Positions 21,419-33,200 of a stretch of DNA of 64,000 nucleotides are shown here, one piece after another. This DNA is from an uncultured Caulobacterales bacterium. GTDB lineage: Bacteria; Pseudomonadota; Alphaproteobacteria; Caulobacterales; Maricaulaceae. Within the stretch, counting starts at the first letter, position 1; each line of letters opens with the position of its first letter. Position numbers and translations under genes: made by a program. Below the pieces are notes generated by a model that saw only the letters and a list, made by a program, of their open reading frames with translations, ran no database searches and was not told the DNA's origin. The stretch spans positions 20,665 through 84,664 of the forward strand of contig CALFUN010000005.1 in assembly GCA_937929915.1 (NCBI GenBank). Direction: 5' to 3'.

Positions 21419-22456
21419 ATGCTTGCACATTCATCATGGCGGAAACGGGCTGAAAGCCTAGGGTTTACACAGCCCTTTATTGTTGATTTATCAACCTATG
21501 GCGATATGGCCAAAACGGGGTTAGAACGATATATAGCGCAAGGCCATCACGGATCTATGTCGTGGATAAAAGATACATTTGATCGGCGCGCTCACCCACA
21601 AAACCTTTGGAGTGAGGCAAAATCGGCAATTATTTTTGGCCTTAATTACGGCCCAGATACAGATCCTATGCTAACATTGAGCCGCTCGGAGCTTGCGACA
21701 ATTTCTGTCTATGCGCGCAACCGTGATTATCATAATATTATCAAAGGCCGCCTAAAGGAAATCGCGGGGCTTATCGCGCGCGATACGCAGCAAGATGTGA
21801 AAGTCTTTGTCGATACCGCCCCGCTCATGGAAAAACCGCTGGCAATGGCGGCAGGGCTAGGCTGGCAAGGTAAACATACAAACCTTGTTAGCCAAGATTA
21901 TGGGTCTTGGTTATTTTTAGGCACCATCCTTAGCGCCGCGCGATTGCCTGCAACCTCGCCAGAGATTGACCATTGCGGAAGCTGCCGAGCGTGTTTGGAT
22001 ATTTGCCCAACACAAGCTTTTCCGCAAGCTTATCAGCTTGATGCTCGGCGCTGTATTTCTTATCTGACCATAGAACATAAAGGCCCAGTTGATATGGAAC
22101 TGCGCGAGAAACTGGGTAACCGCATTTATGGCTGCGATGATTGCTTGGCTGTCTGTCCTTGGAATAAATTTGCGCAAGTCAGCGCAGAAGCCAAACTAAA
22201 AGCGCGCGAAGATTTAAACGCGCCTAATTTGGCCGAACTCGCAGCGCTTGGCGAGCGAGGATTTCGGCAGCATTTTTCAGGCTCACCTATTAAACGCATT
22301 GGCTGGCCGCGTTTCTTGCGCAACATATTATATGCCATCGGCAATAGTGGCAAAATTGCGTTATTGCCCATCGCTCAAGCCCACCAATCCCATAGTGACC
22401 CTGTCATAGCAGATGCTGCAAAATGGGCTATAGCTCGCCTGGACTGCGCCGCTTAA
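21419..22456 (+). CDS. queG: tRNA epoxyqueuosine(34) reductase
   Basis: DTAPLMEKPLA, GWQGKHTNL, CGSCRACLDICPTQAF, CDDCLAVCPWNKFA. Confidence 0.94.
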   Translation: MLAHSSWRKRAESLGFTQPFIVDLSTYGDMAKTGLERYIAQGHHGSMSWIKDTFDRRAHPQNLWSEAKSAIIFGLNYGPDTDPMLTLSRSELATISVYARNRDYHNIIKGRLKEIAGLIARDTQQDVKVFVDTAPLMEKPLAMAAGLGWQGKHTNLVSQDYGSWLFLGTILSAARLPATSPEIDHCGSCRACLDICPTQAFPQAYQLDARRCISYLTIEHKGPVDMELREKLGNRIYGCDDCLAVCPWNKFAQVSAEAKLKAREDLNAPNLAELAALGERGFRQHFSGSPIKRIGWPRFLRNILYAIGNSGKIALLPIAQAHQSHSDPVIADAAKWAIARLDCAA

Positions 22457-22530
22457 CCTGCGCAGATTTGCCAACAGCCATGAATTCAGTTACGCTCAGC
22501 TAACTATAGATATTATAGTCACGGGTTGGG

Positions 22531-23976
22531 ATGCCTTTGGAACGTTTGAATAACAGCTCTCTTGGCTGGGCAAATTCCCCGCCAAGATTATTAACGATGC
22601 GTATGATCGGCATCTTATCCATCATAAGCATTGCTAGCCTATGGATCATAGATAAGCAGGCTTTCAACATATGGGTATGGAGCTGGCGGCAAACTCTTTT
22701 TGGCGGGTTAGCAATCATAGCTTGGGTGAGTTTCATTTTCTCTCTTATCAGATTAGCGGCATGTTTCTCATCCAAACCCAAAGCGTTTATTCCAGAGCCT
22801 CTATGCGATACGCTGCCAAACTATACTGTACTCGTGCCATTATTTAATGAAGCCAATATGGTGTCTGGCTTGATGCAAGCGTTAGAGGCAATAAAATACC
22901 CATCTTCGAAATTACAAATATTGCTGATATGCGAGGCGATTGATCCGCAAACGATTGCCCGTGTTAAATTTCATATGCGCGCGCCCTTTGAATTAATTAT
23001 TGTTCCCAAAGGCCATCCACAAACTAAACCTCGCGCGCTAAATTATGCCATGCAATATGCTCGCGGTAACTTTATAACAATTTATGATGCCGAAGACCGC
23101 CCGCACCCCAATCAACTTTTAACGGCCATCTCAGCCTTTAACGCCAAGCCGCATTGGGGCGCCCTGCAAGCCCCGCTTGATTATTTTAACGCAGAGCAAA
23201 ACTGGCTCACACGGCAATTTAGCCTGGAATATGCAGCCTTATTTCATGTTTGGGTACCGTGGCTCATGCAGCATAAATTTCCGTTCCCCCTTGGCGGTAC
23301 ATCTAACCATATGCGCCGCGCAGCTTTGGAAAAAGTTGGCGGCTGGGATGCCTATAATGTAACTGAAGATGCTGATCTGAGCTTCCGTCTTGCCGCGTAT
23401 GGATATGACATTGGCTATATCACACCGCCCACAGAAGAAGAGGCCGTCTCGCGTCTGCCTGACTGGCACTTTCAGCGCGCACGGTGGATAAAGGGATATA
23501 TGCAAACCTGGCAAGTCCACATGAACCAGCCTTTTCGCCCTGCAGGCCTAAAAGCTTTGCGAAGATTTATATGCCTGCAATTAACGCTTGGCATGACACT
23601 GTTATCTGTGTGGTTTTATGTTCCTGCTATTATCGCCATGACGACAGCCCTGATCTGGATTATCGTATCTGGACAGACCATACCGCTGCATCCTTTTTAT
23701 CTGTTGAGTTTTATTATCTCTATTAGCACCGCTATTTTAATTGGCGCTATAGGGGCCGTGCGCGCAGGCAAGCCAAACCTTATAAAATGCGCAATTTTCA
23801 TGCCTGCCTATTGGGCCTTATTATTTGCCCCCTCTTTACGCGCGATTTGGGAGCTGCGCCGCATACCTTTTCACTGGCATAAAACCGAACATGGTGTTAG
23901 CTCCCGCTCCGAAACAATATTGCCCTCTCTTGGCATGCCTGACACGGAGTTAAATCCCCATGAGTCTATCAAATGA
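22531..23976 (+). CDS. Glycosyltransferase family 2, membrane-associated (cellulose-synthase-like topology)
   Basis: YTVLVPLFNEANM, YDAEDRPHPNQL, TEDADLSFRLA, FQRARWIKGYMQTW, several C-terminal TM segments. Confidence 0.88.
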   Translation: MPLERLNNSSLGWANSPPRLLTMRMIGILSIISIASLWIIDKQAFNIWVWSWRQTLFGGLAIIAWVSFIFSLIRLAACFSSKPKAFIPEPLCDTLPNYTVLVPLFNEANMVSGLMQALEAIKYPSSKLQILLICEAIDPQTIARVKFHMRAPFELIIVPKGHPQTKPRALNYAMQYARGNFITIYDAEDRPHPNQLLTAISAFNAKPHWGALQAPLDYFNAEQNWLTRQFSLEYAALFHVWVPWLMQHKFPFPLGGTSNHMRRAALEKVGGWDAYNVTEDADLSFRLAAYGYDIGYITPPTEEEAVSRLPDWHFQRARWIKGYMQTWQVHMNQPFRPAGLKALRRFICLQLTLGMTLLSVWFYVPAIIAMTTALIWIIVSGQTIPLHPFYLLSFIISISTAILIGAIGAVRAGKPNLIKCAIFMPAYWALLFAPSLRAIWELRRIPFHWHKTEHGVSSRSETILPSLGMPDTELNPHESIK

Positions 23977-24175
23977 CATGACAATCAGTCTTATCGGTCT
24001 GACAATATGTATATTTTTTGGCGTCGTCGGATTTCGGAATCATTTCAAAAAACACACAACTATAAAACCGCATAGATTGCCATGGATGCTCATTAGTCTC
24101 GCAGCCATTGCAACAGGGTTTATGCTACTTGTGCATGTCGTAAATTTATTTGGATTGGAAACTGGCCGCCATTAA
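23960..24175 (+). CDS. Small hypothetical membrane protein overlapping the end of the GT2 gene
   Basis: 71-aa ORF, two TM segments, 17-nt overlap with upstream ORF. Confidence 0.6.
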   Translation: MSLSNDMTISLIGLTICIFFGVVGFRNHFKKHTTIKPHRLPWMLISLAAIATGFMLLVHVVNLFGLETGRH

Positions 24176-24186
24176 AGTTGGGCGGC

Positions 24187-24218
24187 AAACCCTCCAAAGC
24201 CATAAGCCTTGGAGGTTT
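24187..24218 (+). terminator. Hairpin terminator between convergent genes
   Basis: AAACCCTCCAAAGC-CATAA-GCCTTGGAGGTTTT followed by AATTTT. Confidence 0.7.
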
Positions 24219-24240
24219 TAATTTTAACAAATTGCGCGCT

Positions 24241-27200
24241 TTAAGACACTAAAGCTAAAAGCACGTCCTGACCCTCTTTTTCAAAAGCTTGTGTTTCTAA
24301 GGCTAATTGTTCAGAGAGTGTTTGCGATTGAACAAATGAATCGCCCAAACGCGTCATAACGCCCGTTTCCAAATTGATTTGCACAGAGGTCGTCGCCGTC
24401 ATACCGTTATCTAACAGCGCTTTAATCTGCAAATCTACCATGCCTTGATCTAAAGGCCGCTGAATGACAGCAAAATCTTGGCCTGCCATATAATCAACCC
24501 AGTCAGGTAGAGCCGCACCGTTCATAGACTTAACCTGCCATGTTTGGACATTTACACCTTCAACAAAATCAAAAGTCGATGTGAGTTGCACGCTAATATG
24601 ATGTTCAAATGCAACCGTTTCGACAATCAGGAAATCTGCATTATCGCCGCTACGTCCCACAGGTGAATAAGACACTGACCCTAAGAATGACGCATCTTCG
24701 GACCTCGCCTGTATATTGTCTTGTTGTTCAACAGAGCGTTTATCAAAATAGCGTTGTAGATTAATAAAATCACCATCAACACCTTCTGCGCCAATAAACG
24801 CGACAGGGTTTATAGGGGCAGCGCTGCGTTCAACCGGTAAGGTATCAAGCCTCTCTATGGCCTCTTCAACCATTTGAGCTTCCGCAACTCTGTCGACAAA
24901 GATAACATCTAAATTCACATAATCATCGGTGGCACTACCCGACATATTTCCAGATATGTCCGTTTGATCGGCAATCACATCACCATCAGGCTGCTGCTGT
25001 GTAGAACTAGCCATATAATTGCCGTTTTCATCAACGAGCGTTGTAACAGTTTCTCCGTTCGGGAAGGTCAGTGTGATCGTAGCCCCCGGCTCGCCTGTCC
25101 CTGTTACATCCACAAGACCTGTTTCCAGATTAAAGACGGCCTCAATCGTTGGCGGCTGCGGCGCCGTCACATCTGGCGTCACCGTGATGATAAGCTCTGC
25201 CAAATTCGAGACATCCCCCGCATCATCACTCACAAAGACTGTGAAACTGCGATCGCCAAGTGTCGGCATATCTGCAAGATTTTGATAGGATAATGTTGCA
25301 AGCAAGGCTTGGAAGTCTGCAAGATTGCCAGGGCCGCTGGCTATAGCAATATCAAACGCGGTACCATCACTGGTAATCGTGAATAGTGTACCCCCCGCAC
25401 TCGCATCAAACATAGCCCCGCCTGTACCAAGACCAAGGTCTTGGCCGCCCAAGGTTACAATTTCATCTACGCCGTCAGCCAGACCTGTAATCATGCCGGA
25501 TATACCCGACGACACTAATGTCTCACTATCTATATCAGTGATCTCAACATCTGAAATTACGGCCATAGAGGGATCATTATTGGCAATAGACACAGCGGCA
25601 TCCGTCCCAATCTCGGCCCCGTTTAAATCGAGAATTGGGGCATCATTAACTGGCGCAACTATAATGGTTAAAGTCGCCACATCTGTCCCGCCTTGGCCAT
25701 CATTAATTGTGTAACCAATAGTCAAACTACCGTTAAAATCAGGCGCAGCTGTGAAATCCACTGTCCCGTCACGGTTAAGTGTTACAATGCCTTCAGGTAA
25801 TGTCACTGCCTCGCCAATCGGTAAAATCGTCCCATCAGCAAGCGCTGCCATATCAATAATAAGCGCATCATTATCAGGGTCATTATCATTCTCCAAAAGA
25901 TTGATAGTCCCCGCCCCGTCTTCATTGATACGCAAAATATCATCGCTTGCCATTGGCGCGGGGTTTGTGACGGTTATATCGAACATATCCGTGACTATGC
26001 CGCCCTCGCCGTCATCAGCTGTAAGCGTGACCGTGTAAACACCGTCCGCGTTCGGGCCGCCTTGCGAAGCAGAGTTATCCACCGTGCCTGTGATTTGTCC
26101 TGTACCAGAGTCAATCATTAGGCCCGCTGGCAGGCCAGTCGCTGCGTAAGTTAAATCATCCGCGTCAGGGTCAGATATAGACGGCGTAATCGTTACATCC
26201 TGCCCGTCCGTAAGCATCTGATCCGTTACGGGCATGTCAATAATAGGCACAGGATTGGAGACTGTGTAAGTCACAGTTGTTGTCACCAGCTCGCCCTCTG
26301 GGTCGGTGGCCGTTAGCGTGACAATATAAACACCATCTCCATTTGGCCCGCCAATCGAGGCGCTATTATCAGGCGTGCCTGTGATAAGGCCTGTACCAGG
26401 GTCAATCATTAGGCCCGCTGGCAAGCCAGCCGCTGTAAACATCAACGGCTCTCCGTCGACATCATTAAAGAACGGGCTCACATTGAGCGGCGTAATCGGG
26501 CGATTATCAACAATAGGCTGGGCTGGAATGACCTCTGGCGTTAAGGGCGTTGGGTCAACCACAATAGGGGCATCATTCGCGCCTGTTACAGTCACCGTTA
26601 ATGTGGCTGTATCCGTGCCACCCTCACCATCATCCACTTGATACACAATGCTTGTTGTCCGTGTTTCGCCAATCGCTAAATCTTCAAAATCCCCATTTGG
26701 ATCAAATGTGATAGACCCGTCAGGAGCCACGCTAATCAACCCGCCATTATCTCCTGCAACAGGCATATTCACGCCTGTACCATCTGATAATGTCATTAAA
26801 TCACTTTCAGTCGTGCCTGTCGCAATTCGTGTGACCGTTAAGTTATCTCCATTCGGGTCATTATCATTACTCAAGACACCTTCAGCGGCTGAGATTATGA
26901 TAGATGTATCTTCATCTGTTTCATAAGCTGCCGCGGCCCCATCATTAAGCGCGATTGGGGCAATATTTTGAGTGCGAATATCTAAGTCGTTGACAAGCGG
27001 AATTGCATTGCCGCCATCCGCGTCTAATGTTGCCGGGCCATTGAGATTAAAGCTGGTAAAGCTGCCATCTATTCCGCCATCATCGCCAATAATATTCTCA
27101 TCATTGACATCAAAGCCGTCATTAACATCAGTCCCTTCAAATATATCAAAAAGACCATCACCATCACTATCCGTCATAGTATTTGAAAGTCCCGTTGCAG

Positions 27201-30200
27201 GCGCTGCGCCTAGGCCTGCCTCTAATGTATCATTTGCGCCGTCATTATCAGAATCAACATCAAGGTAATCCGCAAGCTCATCTGGCATGGCCGCGCCTGC
27301 ATCCGTATTCACGGGCATGATTAAAACTTCGCCCGCCATCGCAGCCCCTGTGCCTGCTGTGACTGTGCGTGTGTCATAATTATCATCAAGACCATCGCGA
27401 TTTACATCCACAAAACTGCCGCCCGCATTTGGATCACCTGTGCCGCTTGGCGCGATATAATCAGCTGTTGCTTGGGCTTCGACATTATCTGTAATCCCGT
27501 CATTATCACTATCAATATCGAGATGGTCTGCAATGCCGTCATTATCCGTATCGGGTAAATTCGCCAGCGTTGGCAACGCTTGGTCTGGCGGCCCTGCTCC
27601 ATCATTAGAGCTAGTCGTCACCCCTTGCAGAATAAATTCAGCCACCGGGTTTGCCGTATCAAAATCATTAATACGGAAAATCTGGCCTGTTGTATTCTGG
27701 CTAAAGAATATTTCACTTTCGCCGCTCACAGGATCCGTGGCAACCCAGCCAGCTCCAAATAATCCTAAATTACCTGTGGCAGGAAACTCTCCTAAAATCT
27801 GAACTTGATTGAGCGTAACTGTATCGCCATTGGCCACGCCTGACAGGTCAGCAAATTGCAGAAAGGTCCCATCTGTCGTATTTGCAATCTGATAGAAAAT
27901 TGAATCAACAATTAAAAACTCGCCTCTCACTTCTTCGGTTAAGTTAAACGACAAGACAAGAGGATCATCCGTTGAACCAACATCACCCGTAATATTAAAT
28001 AATGATATTTCTGTCGCGTCACTGCGCGCAGCTAAGAACCCATTAAAGATAGTTCCTGCAAACTGGGAACGAATAGCATCTGACGGACGCCCAATTAAAA
28101 AGGCTTCCCCGTCTCTATCAATTTTAATTAAATCATCGGCAAGCACGGTATTACCCGCCGCATCAACACCGCCAGCTTGGGCGACGCCATAAATGAAATC
28201 ACTATCAGGATCATAGCCTGTCGCATTGATACGGAAACCTGCCGCTTCGCCAATGGGAACATAGCTGTTTGAAAGAGCATTAAATGAGAAAAGCTGACCA
28301 GATTCAATCGGCTCGCCATTAATCGTGCCCGTATTGACAATTTGATAAAAACCCGGGCCTTCATCAAAAGCATCGGCTTGACCAGCCACGCCAGCTATAG
28401 GTACAAGCCCTGCTTCGATAACATCTAAAATGCCATCATTATCATCATCTACGTCTTCAGAATCAATAACACCGTCACCATCTGTATCTGCGGCCAGATT
28501 AATCACGAAAGATGAAGAGGATAAGGACGATGTATTCGTCGGAGCCATGCCGCCGCTATTATCAATAATTGTAGATGGCGGATTGGAAGCTATGCCTTCT
28601 GAGAGATCTGATACTCTAAATTCAAGGCGAGCGCCTAACAAAAACCCAGGCTCTGCGATAAAACGAATATAGGTATCAGCCGCTAGTAATAAGGCTTCCC
28701 CATCAGGTACGGGGGTCGCATCCAAATTATCATCATCGCCGAGTTGGAAATCTGTAAATTCATGATCTTCAAACCCTGCCGCTGTTCGGACATATTGAAA
28801 CCGCCCGCCGCTTTCATCAGCCAAGATGACACCGATTGCAAACTCTGCTTGTTCTGGATCATCAATATTTAATTGTGCGAGTAAATCCGCAACAGAAATC
28901 AAGCCAAGGTCAGAGGCCGATGCTCCATTGGCTATGGCCTCGCGTACATCATCACCCGTAAGAGTTGCAACATTTTCCGTCAATTCTGGAGAGATACGTA
29001 AAATAGGCACCGGGGTTTGCACGCCTGCCTCAGCCACCGTCCCGTCAGCTGTTATAGGGTTGATTGTTGGAGCTGGCGCGTCATTTGCACGCTCTACGCT
29101 CAAGGTCGACGTAGCCAGAATAACACCTGTGGAATCTGTGACTTCAAAATCAAAGAAACGCGCACCATCTGTGTTATTTTGATCGAGATTTTGATAGGCA
29201 ATTAAGCGAAGAAAACCTTGGAGGTCTTCGGAGTCAAACACAGGCCCATTCGCATTCCGAATAACAACTGTAAGATCGCTACCACCTGGAGCATTACCAT
29301 TTGCACCACTATTTGTGGTAGTGCCATTATTCCCGCCTCTCTGCTCTATGGTCACAATAAATTCTGTATCGCCGAATATAAGCGGGTCACTGGCGTCAAT
29401 CTCGCCCGTTTCAAGATTGACCGTTAATTGCAAACTGCCCGCATCAATCCGTAGCAATTCATCTTCGCCGTCATTATTATCTGGTAAGCGTACAGAAATC
29501 GCCACTTCAGCTATATTATCTTCAGGATCATCAATAATAGCGTCTAAAGCCAGAAGATTGACAAGCGGCTGGCCCGGTTGATCTTCAACAAAAACATCCG
29601 TAAAGTCAGTCCCTGGCAAAGCTCCGTTTAAATCTACAACAGGTACATCATTCTCGCCTGTGAAATTAATTGTCACTACCGCGCTATCTGCCGCGCCGCT
29701 CGCATCGGTAATGGTATAAGTAAAGCTATCCGTGGCCGTTTCATTTATGTCTAAGCCATTAAACACACCATTTGGATCATAATCAAATGTGCCATCTGCA
29801 CGAAGTGTTAGCAGCGCCCCCGACCCTAACGTAATTTGCTGCCCAACATCACTAGCTTCCCCGTTCACATCGGTAACGGTGAAGCTATCTGCTGCAATAT
29901 CGCCGCCATTACCATTATCGTTAAAGACATTACTCGCAATAACGCCATCTTCTGTAATCGTAAATATATCATCTATCGCATCAAGAGCAGGCTCTACACC
30001 TAAAACCGTAATTGTAGACACCGCATCATTACTCACTTGCCCGCCGCTATCTGTAACACGCAAAGTTAAGCTTCGGTCAGTTCCCGTCCCTTCTGTCGGG
30101 GTGACGGAGGTGTTTTCATAAGTTATTCCGCGAATAAGACTATCAAGATTAGCTTGGGCAATGGGGCCGCCATCTTGCGCGGTAATATTCAATATACCTG

Positions 30201-33200
30201 CAACCGCGTCGAATTGAATAAAAATATCCGTACCGCCGATTGTTAGGCTTTGTTGTGATGTATCACTGCCGTCCAATGCAAGAGATAGGCTCATACCATT
30301 ATCACCGTTAAAGGTGATAATTTCACTCGCCCCGTCAGCAATATTATTTGGCTCAATTTGTAAGAGTGTAATATCGCCCTCGGCAATATCATCAACATCA
30401 GCGCTTTGCGCAGCAATATTAATTGGCGCATCCCCTTCAGTGAAGATCGCGCTAAAATCTGAATTTGTATCCGCGGTCGCTGGATCAGAGAATATATTGG
30501 TAAAATTACCATTGAGGCCAAAATTCGCGCCTGCTCTATCTCTGTCATAGAAAATTTCAAATGAAGACGTTGAAGAGAACACAAGCTGTACCGCATTGGC
30601 TGTATCTGTAATCTGCGCCCCAGGGTCACTATCGGTTGGAGCAAAGGTAATCTCTGCGCTATTTTCTGTAACAACTATATCCGTCCCCATAGAATCATTA
30701 CCGCCAGCAGGGCCTTCTAAGATAAACGCATCAATGCTGTTGGCGTTAACTGTAATGCGTTCTTGGCGCGTTGGGTCAGCCCCTACACCCGTGGCCGCAT
30801 CTAAATCTCCAATGAGGACTGTGAAATCAAGCGCGATAGGATTTCCGCTGACACTCTCAACAAGCTCATACCGAATAGTCGCTGTATTTTGAACCGTAGC
30901 CCCGCTTGCGCCATCGGCTCCCAAGCCAACATTCGCATTTCCGTCAATCACATTTAAAGTCGGATTATTTGGCCCTGCCGCATTCACAACTGTCGCTACC
31001 AAATTAACACTCACGCCATTAACGATGGCTACATTTTCATAAACTGCGCGCTCGGCTAAGGCCAGACCGTCCGCCTCAACTGTGCCGCCTTCATTCGTTA
31101 CGATTGGATCTGTAAATGTGAGGGGAATAAGTCCGTTTTCACCCGGTACAGCCGCTGTGGAGATAACATCTAAATCAAGCCTTGGCGTTTCATTCACAAT
31201 CGGATCAACCACGGCATCGCGAAAGTCAACATCCGCCGTTAAAGGTATGCCATTGGCTGCATCATTATCTGCATCAGGTAGAGCTGCTGCGCCTGTCGCA
31301 ATAGATTCATTGACGTTAAAGCCATCATTGGCGAGCGTGCCATTTTGCGTGTCTAAAACATCAGCCAGACCGTCGCCATCTGCATCGATATTGGAAAATA
31401 GCTCATCGCCTGTATTTGGGAGTCCATCAGGGCCATCACCAATATCAACTTGCCCGTCAGCATTAGCATCTGCAGCGCCCAACCCTGCCTCTGCAATATC
31501 AAACAAGCCATCATTATCAGAATCTATATCCAGATAATCGACATTATCCTCATCATCTGTATTTACAGGGACAAGACCATCACCGTCCCCCACTGTGGCC
31601 GCAGCAGAACTTGCAGTCAGCGTATTTGTGCCATTTGCATTACGGCTATCGTAATTATCATCTAATCCATCATTATTAATGTCAGTAATAGTAGAGCCGA
31701 TGCCAGATGGCGCAATATAGCCAAGTGTCGTCTGGGCTTCTATATTATCCGTAATACCGTCATTATCAGAATCGATGTCGAGTTGATTGGCAATACCGTC
31801 AGCATCAAAATCACTTTCTATCATAGCGGATACAGATGTACCCAAAACGAATGTTGTGACTTCAATACCTTCTTGGCGGCCTCGGTCATGAATAACGTCA
31901 ACCCCATATGTTTCTCCATCACCCAGGCCAAAAGCTACATCAAATAAGCGGTTAGCGTTTCTACCAGAATTTCGGACAACTTCTGTACCATCTGTTAAAA
32001 CTTGCCCCGCAACAACAGAGACACCGCCAACCGTATGCGCGCCCAGCCCATCTAATAGCGCCACTGGATCTTCGGAGAGCGTATGATCGATCGAGAAAAC
32101 ACCGCTTTCAACGCGTCCTGGTTGGCCGCCGCCATCAAGAGCCTGGCCTTGAAGATTATGTTGTGCGTCTGAAAAATTCAGTCCATTTGATGTTATCGAG
32201 TAGCTAAAATTATGTCCGTTCACATCTGGGACAGCGTAGATAAGTTGAAGCGCAATATCAGATCCAACTTGTCCAACATTCAGAGTCGGGGTGAAAGATC
32301 TATTTCCGTTCCCCCCGCTATTCCCATCGCCGTTAAAGCCCGTATAATTTAAGGTTAATGATCCAACCAGATTCCCTAGGCTATCAAGAACGGGAATTTC
32401 AAAAACTCCGCTACCGTCACCATTTTCCGTTAAAACCGTTGTGCCGATTGTAAACCCTTCAATGACGCTAACACCTTCATTCACATCCAAAATACCGTCA
32501 TTATCATCATCAACATCATCAATATCAGCCACGCCGTCCCCGTCAGTATCAAGCTCAACGGCAGGGTCAAATTGAATTGCGCCGATTAAGACGCCAAGTG
32601 CGCCTTTATTATTGGCATTATTAACATTGGGCGCATCGGCAATACGCGTTGTTGTACGGGTAAATTCAACCGAGGCAATATCCGTCGTTGCGCTCGTAAC
32701 TTCTAATATGCCCTGCGTATTAGTACCGCCCGCACCCACAACCCCTATAATATCGACTGAGCTACTCGCCGCAGGGTCGTGGGTTACAAAATCCGTAGAA
32801 ATAGCTTGATTACGGAAGATTAAACCCTCGCCAATGGGCGATTCATCATTCAGACGGAACATCGCATCGGTGATAATATTACCCGCCGCATCACGCGCAA
32901 CAAATCCTGTCAACTCTTCAGCTCCGTCGGCATTATTATTTAAAAAGCCAAATTGAATCGCAACAACATCAACCGCCTCTTCAAATGTGAGAGCATACTC
33001 TTCTGAGCTGCCCAATGTGGAATCATCCACAGCCGTACCGCCAACAAGGCTGCGGCCAAGACCAATTTCATTTGGCACATTCCCCGTTTCAAGCGTTAAT
33101 GTGCCGTCACTCCCTGTATCTGAATCTGTTCGGGTAAACGTGATAAGATTACCGTTAAACGTCGCCGATAAAGTATCATTACTATTGCTGAAATCTGATG

